A stretch of 64,000 bases of DNA from Streptomyces sp. LBL (GTDB taxonomy: Bacteria; Actinomycetota; Actinomycetes; Streptomycetales; Streptomycetaceae), in assembly GCF_029893585.1 (NCBI RefSeq), contig NZ_JARXYX010000001.1, positions 248,001-312,000 of the forward strand. Reading direction: 5' to 3'. This document shows, piece after piece, positions 13,713 to 22,492 of this stretch; the first letter of the stretch is position 1, and every line of letters begins with the position of its first letter. Position numbers and translations under genes: made by a program. The notes under the pieces are model-generated. The model did no database searches. It saw only the letters and a list, made by a program, of their open reading frames with translations, and was not told the DNA's origin.

Positions 13713-15224
13713 GTGGGCGCGGAGACGAAGGCGGACGGCGGGGGCGGTAACCCGGCGGATCCGGCCGAAGGAGCCGACCCGAGGCGGTGGAAGGCCCTGT
13801 GGGTGACCCTCGTGGCCGGCTTCATGAGCCTGCTCGACGTGACGATCGTCGCCGTGGCCCTGCCGTCGATGCAGCGGGACCTGCACGCCTCCGCACCCGC
13901 GATCCAGTGGGTGGTCTCGGGATACGCCCTCGCGTTCGCCCTCGTCCTGGTGACCGCGGGACGCGTGGGCGACGCGATCGGCCGACGCCGCATCTTCCTG
14001 CTGGCGCTGACGGCGTTCGTGGTGTGCAGCGCGGCGGCGGGCGCGGCCCCCTCGATCGAGCTGCTGGTCGTGGCCCGGCTGGCCCAGGGCGTCGCCGCGG
14101 GCTGTCTCGCCCCGCAGAACTCCGCCCTGATCCAGCAGATGTTCCGGGGCGCCGAACGGGGCCGTGCCTTCGGTCTGTTCGGCGCCACCGTCGGCGTCTC
14201 CAGTGCCGTCGGGCCGGTGGTGGGCGGACTGATCCTCAAGCTGGCCGACGGGCCGCAGGGATGGCGGTGGATCTTCTACGTCAATGTCCCCGTCGGCGCG
14301 CTCGCCCTGGTCCTGGGGCTGCGGCTGCTGCCGCAACTCGCCCCCGGCCGCCGTGAACGGCTCGACCTGCCGGGCGTCGCCCTCCTCGGCAGCGGAGTCC
14401 TGGCCGTGATGCTGCCGCTCGTACTGGCCGAGTCCCGAGGAGTGCGACGGCTGTGGTGGCTCTTCCTCGTCGGCGCGGCCCTGCTTGCGGCCTTCACCCG
14501 TTGGGAGCGGCGGGTAGCCGCGCACGGCGGGCAGCCCCTGCTCGACCCGGAGTTGGTGACCGCCACCCGCGGCTACGCGGCCGGAGCCGCCATCGCCACC
14601 CTGTACTTCGTCGGCTTCAGCGGGGTGTGGCTGGTGTTCGCCCTCTACTTCCAGAACGGGCAGGGGTATTCACCGCTGCGGTCCGGGCTGGCGGTGACCC
14701 CGTTCGCCCTCGGCTCGGCACTCGCCGCGGTGGTGGCCGGCCGTCTGGTGGAGCGGCTGGGCCGGCTGCTGACCGTGTGCGGACTCACCGCCGTGGCCCT
14801 CGGACTGGGCGCCGCCGTCCTGAGCCTGCGTCTGGCGCCCGCCGACCTCGCGGTGTGGCTGGCGGCCCCCGCCCTGTTCGTCGGCGGTCTGGGCAGCGGC
14901 TGTGTCATCTCCCCCAACGTCACCATGACCCTGCGGGACGTCCCGGTGCGGATGGCGGGCGCGGCGGGAGGCGCGCTGCAGACGGGACAACGGCTCGGCG
15001 GCGCGGTCGGTACGGCAGCCCTGCCGGGCCTGTTCTACCTGCTGCTCGGAGCCGGTGCCCACGACTACCGGTCGGCGGTCGCGGTCGCCGTGGGCTGCGG
15101 CATCGTGCCGGTGCTGGGCGCGCTCGCGCTGGCCGTGCACGACTGGCTGCGGGACCGCAGGGAGCGCCGCGACCCGTGCCCGCCCGAGGTGTCCCACAGC
15201 CATGGGCACCCGGGCCAGGGGTGA
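13713..15224 (+). CDS. Drug:H+ antiporter, DHA2 (EmrB/QacA) family
   Basis: 503 residues with 14 predicted membrane helices, exporting drugs or metabolites by proton antiport. The first helix has L-L-D-V-T-I-V-A-V-A-L-P-S and is followed by W-V-V-S-G-Y-A-L. Loop 2-3 carries motif A (G-R-V-G-D-A-I-G-R-R-R). Motif C lies in helix 5 (S-A-V-G-P-V-V-G-G), with W-R-W-I-F-Y-V-N-V-P following. The GTG start has GGAG nearby. The product of such genes cannot be predicted, and there is no adjacent regulator. A 21-bp tandem array occupies the promoter region. Confidence 0.92.
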   Translation: MGAETKADGGGGNPADPAEGADPRRWKALWVTLVAGFMSLLDVTIVAVALPSMQRDLHASAPAIQWVVSGYALAFALVLVTAGRVGDAIGRRRIFLLALTAFVVCSAAAGAAPSIELLVVARLAQGVAAGCLAPQNSALIQQMFRGAERGRAFGLFGATVGVSSAVGPVVGGLILKLADGPQGWRWIFYVNVPVGALALVLGLRLLPQLAPGRRERLDLPGVALLGSGVLAVMLPLVLAESRGVRRLWWLFLVGAALLAAFTRWERRVAAHGGQPLLDPELVTATRGYAAGAAIATLYFVGFSGVWLVFALYFQNGQGYSPLRSGLAVTPFALGSALAAVVAGRLVERLGRLLTVCGLTAVALGLGAAVLSLRLAPADLAVWLAAPALFVGGLGSGCVISPNVTMTLRDVPVRMAGAAGGALQTGQRLGGAVGTAALPGLFYLLLGAGAHDYRSAVAVAVGCGIVPVLGALALAVHDWLRDRRERRDPCPPEVSHSHGHPGQG

Positions 15225-15299
15225 CGGCGGGCCCGGTGCCCGACGGGCAGGGCTGATCCCCGCGCCGAGCCGGTTCGGGTACGGCGGTAAGGTCCCGGC

Positions 15300-16163
15300 A
15301 TGGTTCGAGCGGACGTGGGAATCGTGCACCCCGGCTCCATGGGAGCGCAGGTGGCCGCGCAGGCCGTGGCGGCCGGAGCCGGGGTCCGGTGGCTGGCGGA
15401 GGGACGGTCGGCCGCCACCCGGGAGCGGGCCGACGCCCTGGGACTCGAGACGGCCCGCAGCATGGCGGAGCTGACCGCCGGGTGCGAGGTGATCCTGAGC
15501 GTGTGCCCGCCGGCCGCCGCCCTCGACGTCGCCCGCCAGGTCGCGGCCGCCCGCTTCGGCGGCATCTACGTCGACGCCAACGCGATCAGCCCCCAACACA
15601 TGACACAGATCAGCCAGGTACTGCGGGCCGACGGGGCGGTGGTGGTCGACGGCGGCATCACCGGGCCCCCTCCCCGCAGGTCCGGCACCACCCGGCTGTA
15701 CCTCTCGGGCGACGACGCCGCGGTGGAGACCGTCCGGGCCCTGTTCGACGGCACCCTGCTGACCCCGGTCGTCCTGCCCGGGCCGATCGGCCGGGCGTCG
15801 GCGCTCAAGCTGGCCTTCGCCGCCTACAACAAGATCTCGTACGCGCTCGCCGCCGAAGCCGGTGCCCTCGCCGCCGACCACGGCGTCCTCGAAGAACTCC
15901 GCGACCTCGCCGCGCACCTGCTGCCCGGCACCCCGCTCGCCCGCCCGGAGCAGCTGGCCGGCGCGGGCGCCAAGGCCTGGCGGTGGGAGCCGGAGATGCG
16001 GGAGATCGCCGAGGCCTGGCGCAGCAGCGGCCTGCCTGGCACCTTCGCGGACGCGGCAGCGCACACCTTCGACCGCTGGCAGGCCCACAAGGACGACCGG
16101 AACGTGCCGAGCGATCGCCTGATCGCCGACCTCCTGCCCGGCCGGCCGGACGAGGAGACATGA
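15300..16163 (+). CDS. NAD(P)-dependent oxidoreductase, 6-phosphogluconate dehydrogenase-like (DUF1932)
   Basis: 287 residues. A Rossmann domain opens with V-G-I-V-H-P-G-S-M-G-A-Q-V-A; the usual G-x-G-x-M-G has His-Pro-Gly in its first positions. It continues with V-I-L-S-V-C-P-P, Y-V-D-A-N-A-I and D-G-G-I-T-G-P-P. An all-helical C-terminal domain (A-L-K-L-A-F-A-A-Y-N-K-I) carries the conserved catalytic Lys or Asn region of beta-hydroxyacid dehydrogenases. The substrate is unknown. ATG with GGTAAGG upstream. It lies 76 bases after the exporter and could be co-transcribed. Confidence 0.85.
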   Translation: MVRADVGIVHPGSMGAQVAAQAVAAGAGVRWLAEGRSAATRERADALGLETARSMAELTAGCEVILSVCPPAAALDVARQVAAARFGGIYVDANAISPQHMTQISQVLRADGAVVVDGGITGPPPRRSGTTRLYLSGDDAAVETVRALFDGTLLTPVVLPGPIGRASALKLAFAAYNKISYALAAEAGALAADHGVLEELRDLAAHLLPGTPLARPEQLAGAGAKAWRWEPEMREIAEAWRSSGLPGTFADAAAHTFDRWQAHKDDRNVPSDRLIADLLPGRPDEET

Positions 16164-16318
16164 CGGAGCCATGACGGAGCCATGACGGGGCCGTCGACCG
16201 GCGGCGTACGCGTGTACGCGCCGCTCACCCCGTCGGGTGGTCCGAGGCCCCGACCGCATGGGCGCCGACCTCCGGGGGAGAAATCCCGCGCCGGCGCAGT
16301 CGGGGGACGAGGAGACCG

Positions 16319-16981
16319 ATGGTGACCAGAGCCGTCTTCACCGCCGATTTCGACTCGTCCCGCCAGTGGGTCGCCGGACGCTCCTGGGCGTATCCCGACG
16401 GGGGCCCCGTGAACCCGGACGACAACAAACTCGACCATCTCGTCGCCGACCCCGCCTACTTCCGGGGCGGCGTCTTCCGGGCCACGCGCCGTCCTGACGG
16501 ACTGTGGGACACGGGACTGCTGACCACCGAGGAGAGCGAGGAGGGCTTCACGCTCCGCACCGGAGACCGGCTGGAGACCAGGGTGCGGCTCCCCACCGAG
16601 ACCGGCGCCTGGCCGGCCGTCTGGACCTGGCGGGACGGCGACCAGGAGATCGACGTGTTCGAGTACCACCCCGACCACCCGGATCTTCTGGAGCTGTCGA
16701 ACAACGTCCGGGGCGGACACCGCTACCACCGCGACGCGGCCGTGCGGCCCGGCGGCTGGATCGATCTGGCCGTGGAGTTCGGCAGGGCCGGCGTGACGTG
16801 GTCGTTGAACGGCACCCCGGTCTTCCGCGACGGACGCGGAGTGGGCCGGGACTGGCACGCCTACCTGATCGTCAACCTCTCCGTGTGCGCCGGCCGCTAC
16901 CACCCGCAGCCCGACCCGGCCGTCACCGAGATGTCCTTCGAGGTGGCGAGCCTGGTCGTACACCGCACGGAACACCTCTGA
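16319..16981 (+). CDS. GH16-like concanavalin-type glycosidase without signal peptide
   Basis: 220 residues with a jelly-roll fold pattern. Q-E-I-D-V-F-E-Y-H matches the catalytic E-x-D-x-x-E of family 16 beta-glucanases and related enzymes, and W-P-A-V-W-T-W-R just before it is also typical. The ending F-E-V-A-S-L-V-V-H is the last beta strand. No secretion signal is present, which is unusual for a polysaccharide hydrolase; it may act on imported glycans or leave by another route. GAGGAG precedes the ATG. Confidence 0.8.
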   Translation: MVTRAVFTADFDSSRQWVAGRSWAYPDGGPVNPDDNKLDHLVADPAYFRGGVFRATRRPDGLWDTGLLTTEESEEGFTLRTGDRLETRVRLPTETGAWPAVWTWRDGDQEIDVFEYHPDHPDLLELSNNVRGGHRYHRDAAVRPGGWIDLAVEFGRAGVTWSLNGTPVFRDGRGVGRDWHAYLIVNLSVCAGRYHPQPDPAVTEMSFEVASLVVHRTEHL

Positions 16982-17002
16982 AGCCCGACGCCGTCGGCCC
17001 GG

Positions 17003-17470
17003 TCAGTTCCACAGCGGGTACGCCACCACGGACGCCGACCCCCGCGGCCTGCCGTCGGGGTAGGCGAGCTTCATCCGGGCGTAGTGCCGCAGGCCAGGAT
17101 GTCCGGACCAGCGCTCGGGGCGGTCCAGCCGGACGACGACCCGGTACGAGTGGAACGTGCCCGCCGCACAGTACGGATCGCAGTCGTTGACGACGTTGCG
17201 GCCCTTGGCCACCGCCTTGCCTGTGCCCCAGTGCGACCAGCGCAGCGAGATCAGACGGCTGTTGCCGTCGCCGCAGGCGAGCAGGAACGCGGCCGGGCGT
17301 ACGTGCGGCTTCCGGAAGCAGTCGACCAGCACGGTCCTGGACACCCGCTGCTCCACGGGCCGCGCGTCCGTCGCCGCCTTCTCGGGGGCGGCGGCGGACG
17401 TACCCGTCACCGCGGCGAACGCCAGGGCGGCACAGAGCGCGGCCGCCTTGGTCATCCCACGTGCGCGCAT
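17003..17470 (-). CDS. Secreted hypothetical protein
   Basis: 155 residues. The N-terminus is a signal peptide (M-R-A-R-G-M-T-K-A-A-A-L-C-A-A-L-A-F-A-A-V) cleaved near T-S-A-A-A. The mature part has four cysteines, D-C-F and L-L-A-C-G-D-G in the first half and N-D-C-D-P-Y-C in the second, plausibly two disulfides, and a conserved-looking S-L-R-W-S-H-W-G. I recognise the type as common in Streptomyces but know no function. GGGGAG precedes the ATG. It converges on the GH16-like gene with a 21-base gap. Confidence 0.8.
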   Translation of the reverse strand: MRARGMTKAAALCAALAFAAVTGTSAAAPEKAATDARPVEQRVSRTVLVDCFRKPHVRPAAFLLACGDGNSRLISLRWSHWGTGKAVAKGRNVVNDCDPYCAAGTFHSYRVVVRLDRPERWSGHPGLRHYARMKLAYPDGRPRGSASVVAYPLWN

Positions 17471-17907
17471 GTCCGCTCCCCGCCGCTTGTCCTTGCGTCC
17501 CGCCTGTCCCTGCGCCGGGCGGCCCGCCTGTGTCCGACGCTACGACCGCGATCGTGGGCGCACCACTCGAACAGCCTCTGACGAGAGCTCCGCCGTACCT
17601 CGGCGGGGCGGATGCTCGTCGTGGACCAGGTCGCCGAGGCGACGAAGATCGCGACCGAGCCGACGCCGTGTTCGAAGACGACGTTGCCGGATCCAGGTGC
17701 CGTCGAAGCCCAGCCGTTCGCCGTACTCGTGCCGCACACCGAGTACTTCGGTCGGCGTCCGTGAGCTTATGGCGGAAACGTTCCTGCCTTGTACGTGATC
17801 GGTAACAGGACTACGAGGCAAGGTTCTTGAGAGTGATTCCTGGTGCAGACTCTGCTTGCGATCGATGGTCGAGGTCCGACGCGTACGACCGACAACGGGG
17901 GAACACC
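17471..17907. other. Gene-poor region, one possible short ORF
   Basis: This holds the divergent promoters of the secreted protein and the DUF4232 gene. The only coding-like signal is the 50-codon plus-strand ORF described separately. Confidence 0.4.
17612..17764 (+). CDS. Possible 50-residue ORF or gene remnant
   Basis: ATG-initiated frame reading M-L-V-V-D-Q-V-A-E-A-T-K-I-A-T and ending F-A-V-L-V-P-H-T-E-Y-F-G-R-R-P. Most codons end in G or C, as expected for Streptomyces genes, and the frame stays open upstream to about 17582. No clear ribosome site. It could be the tail of a decayed gene. Unrecognised. Confidence 0.25.
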   Translation: MLVVDQVAEATKIATEPTPCSKTTLPDPGAVEAQPFAVLVPHTEYFGRRP

Positions 17908-18663
17908 ATGAAGGCTGCTGTCCGCAAGAACCACAAGAGCCCCACAGGCTGGAAGTCCTACGCCCTCGGGACCGCGGCGATCGCCGCGCTGCTCGCGGCC
18001 ACGGCGTGCGAACCGGGCGCGGCCGAGGGCTCGGGTGACGCCAAGACCTCGGACCGGCCGAGCGTGACGAGTTCGGCGAAGCCGGATGACGAGGCTTCGG
18101 GAAAACCGAGTGAGACGGCTTCGGGAAAACCGGGTGGGACGGCCTCGGCGAAACCGGGCGGCGGTTCGGGCGACACCGGCGGAAGCAGCGGGAACGGCGG
18201 GAACGGCGGCAGGGGCACCATCGCCGCCTGCACCGCGGACGACCTCGGGGTCTCCGCCACGCAGGAGCGTGTGGACAGCAAGGACGCCAGACATTTCCTC
18301 CTCATCGTCCAGAACGCCGGCGACAAGAAGTGCAACATCTACCACTACCCGTACGTAAAGATCGGTGATGCCCAGGGCCCGACCCCCGTGATCAAGGACA
18401 GCAGCCCGGACCCGGGGAAGCCCGTGACCATCGCTCCGGGTGAGGAGGCGTATGCCGCTCTGCTCGTCGCCGGCGGCGCCAGGGACGAGTACGAGGCGAA
18501 AAGCGTCACCCTCACCCTCCACGGCAGCAAGCTCGGCAGCAAGGCGGGCGGGCCGATCGACGTCCCCATGCCCGGCGACACGTTGTACGCAGACGACGGT
18601 CAACTTGTCACCTACTGGACGACGGCCTCCGGCAGTGCCCTGGACTTCATCATGTCGAAGTGA
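17908..18663 (+). CDS. DUF4232 lipoprotein
   Basis: 251 residues. An n-region rich in Lys and Arg precedes the helix Y-A-L-G-T-A-A-I-A-A-L-L-A-A-T-A-C, whose last Cys is a plausible lipidation site. Residues ~25-90 are a disordered S/G/K/P linker with repeated S-G-K-P and S-A-K-P units. The C-terminal DUF4232 beta domain follows: C-T-A-D-D-L-G-V-S, F-L-L-I-V-Q-N, A-P-G-E-E-A-Y-A-A-L and the closing S-A-L-D-F-I. These are extracytoplasmic proteins of unknown role, widespread in actinomycetes. The inner ATG was chosen because it begins the signal sequence. Confidence 0.82.
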   Translation: MKAAVRKNHKSPTGWKSYALGTAAIAALLAATACEPGAAEGSGDAKTSDRPSVTSSAKPDDEASGKPSETASGKPGGTASAKPGGGSGDTGGSSGNGGNGGRGTIAACTADDLGVSATQERVDSKDARHFLLIVQNAGDKKCNIYHYPYVKIGDAQGPTPVIKDSSPDPGKPVTIAPGEEAYAALLVAGGARDEYEAKSVTLTLHGSKLGSKAGGPIDVPMPGDTLYADDGQLVTYWTTASGSALDFIMSK

Positions 18664-18974
18664 CGGACCTCGATCGGGACCACTTCCCCGCTGCTCCAGC
18701 AGTACTTTGATGCTGCCTGACCTGGGGAAACATCGAGCAGCGGGAGTGTAGCGGGCAGGCAGCAGGCACGGGTGGGTTCTGCCTGCCCGCCCCTCGAAAA
18801 AGTGGCGCCGGCGCCGGCGCCGACGCCGACGCCGACAGGGCAGTGGCGGGCCACCGTTTGGCGTCGCCGGCGCCATACTTCCGCCACGGTGAGCTCGATG
18901 ACCGCGTTCCCCTCACCGGTGCAGCCCCCGGAGTGTTGCCGCTGGTGGGCAACACCGGGTCATGGCCCCGGGGT
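18664..18974. other. Convergent intergenic region
   Basis: Contains the terminator at 18751-18790 and a low-complexity GCCGGC/GCCGAC run at about 18806-18838. No gene seen. Confidence 0.5.
18751..18790. terminator. Hairpin between convergent DUF4232 and GH42 genes
   Basis: GCGGGCAGGCAG pairs perfectly with CTGCCTGCCCGC across a 16-base loop. Confidence 0.55.
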
Positions 18975-21020
18975 TCAGCCGACGGGCTGTCGCAGTACGG
19001 CGACGTCCCTGGGGCCGAGCGTGAGCGTGCCGTCGGCGGCGGTGGTGGTACCGACGAGGACCTCGCCGGGAAGACCGGTCACCGGCACGGTGTCGTCCGT
19101 GCGGTTGACCAGGAACAGGAACCGGCTGTCGGGGCCGCGGCGCACGGTCGGCTCGACCAGGCCGCGTATCTCCTCGGGCAGTTCGCTCTCCACCCCGGCC
19201 GGTCCGAGCAGACGCGGCAGCAGGGCGGTGAGCCCCTCGACGCCGAGCCGCGTGGAGACGTAGGCCGCCGAACCGCCGCCCGTGGCACGCCGGGTGACGG
19301 CCGGGTGGCCGGCGTGCACTCCGGTGCGGTAGTGGGCCAGGATCTGCGTCTGAGGGTCGGTCACCGTGATGCGGTCGGTCCACAGGCTGCCGGTGGTCGC
19401 GTCGTCCAGTTCGACGGTGTCCCCGGCGAGCAGTGGCCCGAACTCCTCGATGCGCAGCCCGAGCAGGTCGCGCAGGGCCCCCGGGTAGCCGCCGAGCCAG
19501 ACGTGGTCGTTCTCGTCGACGACGGCCGAGAAGTACGTCGTGATCAGGTGGCCGCCCTGCTCGGCGTAGCGCGTGAGCTCCTTGGCGAGGTCGGCGGGCA
19601 CCAGGTGCAGCACCGGGGCGATCAGCACCTGATGGCGGGACAGGTCGGCGCGGGTGGTGATCAGGTCGGCGCGGATGCCGAGGGCGAGCAGCGCCGAGTA
19701 CCAGTCGAGCGCCTCCTGCCGGTAGTCGAGCAGGGACGTGGGGTGCGAGTCCTGCTCGCTCGCCCACCACGACTCCCAGTCGTACACGATCCCGACCCGG
19801 GCCGGCTCACGCTCGGACCCGGCGACCGGGGCGAGTGTGCTGAGCGTGGCGCCGAGGGCGGCCACCGCGCGGAAGAGGTCGCTGTCGGCTCCGGCGTGCG
19901 GGACCATCGCGGAGTGGTACTTCTCGGCGCCGGCCGCCGACTGCCGCCACTGGAAGAAGCACACCGCGTCGGCGCCGTGCGCCACGTGCAGCAGCGAGTC
20001 ACGGGCCAGGTCGCCGGGCCTCTTGGCCACGTTGACGGGCTGCCAGTTGACGGCGCTGGTGGAGTGCTCCATCAGGAACCAGGGCCGGCCGCCCGCGATA
20101 CCGCTGGTGAGATTGGCGGAGAAGGAGAGCTCGTCGCGGTCCTGGGGGCCGGGGTGGACGTAGTGGTCGTTGGAGACGAAGTCGATCTCCTCGGCCCAGT
20201 CCGGGTAGTTCATGCCCTTGGTGCCGCCCATCACCATGAAGTTCGTGGTGACCGGCACGTCCGGAGTGATCTCGCGCAGGAGGTCCCGCTCCGCGCGCAG
20301 ATGGTCCTTCAGCGCGTCCGACGAGAACCGCTTGAAGTCCAGCTGCTGGGTCGGGTTGGGGTGGGAGGCGGCGAGCCGCGGCGGCAGGATCTGCTGCCAG
20401 TCGCTGTAACGCTGCGACCAGAACGCCGTGCCCCAGGCGTGGTTGAGGGCGTCGAGGGTGCCGTAGCGGGCGCGCAGCCAGTCGCGGAAGGCATGGGCCG
20501 CGTCGTCCGAGAAGTCGTAGATGTTGTGGCAGCCCAGCTCGTTCGAGACGTGCCACGCCACCAGCGCGGGATGACCCTTGTACCGCTCGGCCATCGTCCG
20601 CACCAGGCGCAGGGCGTGCTCGCGGAAGACGGGCGAGGTGGGCCGCCAGTGCTGCCGCGCCCCCGGCCACACCGTCTCGCCGGAGGCGGTCACCGGAAGT
20701 ATCTCCGGGTGCGCCGTGGTGAGCCAGGGCGGCGGGGACGCGGTCGCGGTGGCCAGGTCGACCCCGATGCCGCCCGCGTGCAGCAGGTCCATGACCTCGT
20801 CGAGCCATCCGAAGTCCCACTCGTCCTGGGCCGGCTGGATACGGGCCCAGGAGAAGATCCCCACGGAGACCAGGTTCACGCCGGCCGCACGCATCAGCCG
20901 TACGTCTTCCTCCCACACCTCGCGAGGCCACTGCTCGGGGTTGTAGTCGGCGCCGTACGCGAGGCGTGGGGTGGAGTCACCGTCCGGCCCGTTCAGCTGG
21001 GACAGGAGGGTGGAGATCAT
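18975..21020 (-). CDS. Beta-galactosidase, glycoside hydrolase family 42
   Basis: 681 residues, normal for the family. It hydrolyses terminal beta-galactosides in the cytoplasm; no signal peptide is present. The TIM barrel opens Y-G-A-D-Y-N-P-E-Q-W. The acid/base Glu lies in W-H-V-S-N-E-L-G-C-H and the nucleophile Glu in F-L-M-E-H-S-T-S-A-V-N-W-Q. A middle trimerisation-type domain and a C-terminal beta domain follow. It is the last gene of the operon MalF-like permease, MalG-like permease, binding protein, GH42, implying uptake of a galacto-oligosaccharide followed by internal hydrolysis. AAGGA lies upstream of the ATG. Regulated with the operon by the divergent LacI protein (inference). Confidence 0.95.
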   Translation of the reverse strand: MISTLLSQLNGPDGDSTPRLAYGADYNPEQWPREVWEEDVRLMRAAGVNLVSVGIFSWARIQPAQDEWDFGWLDEVMDLLHAGGIGVDLATATASPPPWLTTAHPEILPVTASGETVWPGARQHWRPTSPVFREHALRLVRTMAERYKGHPALVAWHVSNELGCHNIYDFSDDAAHAFRDWLRARYGTLDALNHAWGTAFWSQRYSDWQQILPPRLAASHPNPTQQLDFKRFSSDALKDHLRAERDLLREITPDVPVTTNFMVMGGTKGMNYPDWAEEIDFVSNDHYVHPGPQDRDELSFSANLTSGIAGGRPWFLMEHSTSAVNWQPVNVAKRPGDLARDSLLHVAHGADAVCFFQWRQSAAGAEKYHSAMVPHAGADSDLFRAVAALGATLSTLAPVAGSEREPARVGIVYDWESWWASEQDSHPTSLLDYRQEALDWYSALLALGIRADLITTRADLSRHQVLIAPVLHLVPADLAKELTRYAEQGGHLITTYFSAVVDENDHVWLGGYPGALRDLLGLRIEEFGPLLAGDTVELDDATTGSLWTDRITVTDPQTQILAHYRTGVHAGHPAVTRRATGGGSAAYVSTRLGVEGLTALLPRLLGPAGVESELPEEIRGLVEPTVRRGPDSRFLFLVNRTDDTVPVTGLPGEVLVGTTTAADGTLTLGPRDVAVLRQPVG

Positions 21021-21071
21021 CGTGGTCCTTCCGGAGTGGTGCGCGGGGGCGGCAGGGGTCGTGTACGTCGA

Positions 21072-22409
21072 CTACTCGACGGTGAAGCCCTGTTCCTTGC
21101 CGTACTTGACGGAGGCGTCCTGCCAGGACTTCAGGGTGTCGGCCAGCTTGGTCTTCGAGACGTACGCCTTGCCGACGGTGTCGTTGAAGATCGACTGGGC
21201 GTACTGCTGGAAGGGCAGGTACGACCAGTCGGGGGCGACGTTGGCCGCGGACTCGGCGAAGATCTCGTTGGCCTTCTGGCCGCCGAAGTACGCGAACTTC
21301 TTGTTCAGGAACGCGTTGTCCTGGAGCTCCGCGGTGGTCGCCGGGAAGGCGCCCTCCTTCATACGGGTCGCGACGCCGTCACCGGAGTTCGCGTACTCGA
21401 CGAAGGCGTAGGCGAGTTCCTTGTTCTTGCCCAGCGCGGGCACGGTCAGGGCGCTGCCGCCGTTCTCCGTGCTCGCCTTGTCGCCCTTGGTCCAGGCCGG
21501 CATCGGGGCCGCTCGCCAGTCACCGGCGGCGTTCTTCACGCCGGTCTCGAAGTTGGCCGGCATCCAGGCGCCGCTGGGCAGCGTCGCGATGGTGCCGTCA
21601 CCCAGGCCCCGGTACCAGTCATCGGTCCAGCCGTAGATGGGCGCGACGAGCTTCTCGTCGATGAGCTTCTGCCAGGTGTCGGTGTACTTCTTGGCGTTCG
21701 CGTCGGCGAAGTCGATCTTCACCTTGGTGCCGTCGACCTTGTAGGGACGCGAACCGGCCTGCCACAGCAGGCTGGTGGTGAGACCCGCGTCGCCGGCGTC
21801 GGCGGCGATGAAGACCTTGGGGTCCGCCTTGTGCAGCTTGCGCGCCGCCTCGACGTACTCGTCCCAGGTGGTCGGGACCGCGACCTTGTGCTTGTCGAAG
21901 ACCTTCTTGTTGTAGAACAGGGCCATGGGGCCGGAGTCCATCGGCAGGCCGTAGACCGCCTTGTCCTCGCTCACGGCGTTCCACGGGCCGGGGGTGTACT
22001 TGGACTTGAGCTTGTCGGCGCCGAAGGGGGCCAGGTTGCTGAGACCCTTGGTGAGGGCGTACTGGCTCATCGCGAAGTACTCGACCTGCGCGATGTCGGG
22101 GACGCCCTTCTCGGCCGAGATGGCGTTCGACAGCGCGGTGTAGTGCTTGTCGCCGGACCGCTCGCCCACGAGGTTGATCTTGACCTTGGGGTACTTCTTC
22201 TGGAAGTCCGCGGCGACGGTCTTCAGAGTGGGCTCCCAGGCCCAGACCGTGACCGAGCCGCCCTTCTTCAGGGCCGCCTGGATGTCCGCGGCGGAGACCG
22301 CCTTCTGACCGGAGCTGTCGTCGTCGGAACCGCCGCACGCGGTCGCCCCCATGGCGAGGGCGGACAGGAGAGCGATGCCGCGCAGCAGGCGGCTGGTGGT
22401 TCTGCGCAT
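21072..22409 (-). CDS. Sugar ABC transporter substrate-binding lipoprotein (CUT1)
   Basis: 445 residues. Signal peptide with lipobox (M-G-A-T-A-C, then G-G-S-D-D-D-S-S). The mature part is a family 1 solute-binding protein: G-S-V-T-V-W-A-W-E-P, F-Q-K-K-Y-P-K-V-K-I-N, V-P-D-I-A-Q-V-E-Y-F and Y-G-L-P-M-D-S-G-P-M-A-L-F-Y-N. It captures the oligosaccharide at the membrane surface for the two permeases encoded upstream in the same operon. The ATG at the signal start was chosen over an upstream in-frame start. Confidence 0.92.
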   Translation of the reverse strand: MRRTTSRLLRGIALLSALAMGATACGGSDDDSSGQKAVSAADIQAALKKGGSVTVWAWEPTLKTVAADFQKKYPKVKINLVGERSGDKHYTALSNAISAEKGVPDIAQVEYFAMSQYALTKGLSNLAPFGADKLKSKYTPGPWNAVSEDKAVYGLPMDSGPMALFYNKKVFDKHKVAVPTTWDEYVEAARKLHKADPKVFIAADAGDAGLTTSLLWQAGSRPYKVDGTKVKIDFADANAKKYTDTWQKLIDEKLVAPIYGWTDDWYRGLGDGTIATLPSGAWMPANFETGVKNAAGDWRAAPMPAWTKGDKASTENGGSALTVPALGKNKELAYAFVEYANSGDGVATRMKEGAFPATTAELQDNAFLNKKFAYFGGQKANEIFAESAANVAPDWSYLPFQQYAQSIFNDTVGKAYVSKTKLADTLKSWQDASVKYGKEQGFTVE

Positions 22410-22492
22410 GGAGGTGCTTCCACTTCTTCGTGGGTGGGAAAGGGGGAGGGCGAAAGAGAGGGGGCCGAGGCGGGTGGGTGCCTGTGGGCGGG

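Noticed and set aside
13561..13806. Plus-strand ORF with P-G-G-A-P-M-R repeats over the 21-bp array
   Set aside because: No ribosome site and it overlaps the exporter start in another frame; treated as a DNA repeat.
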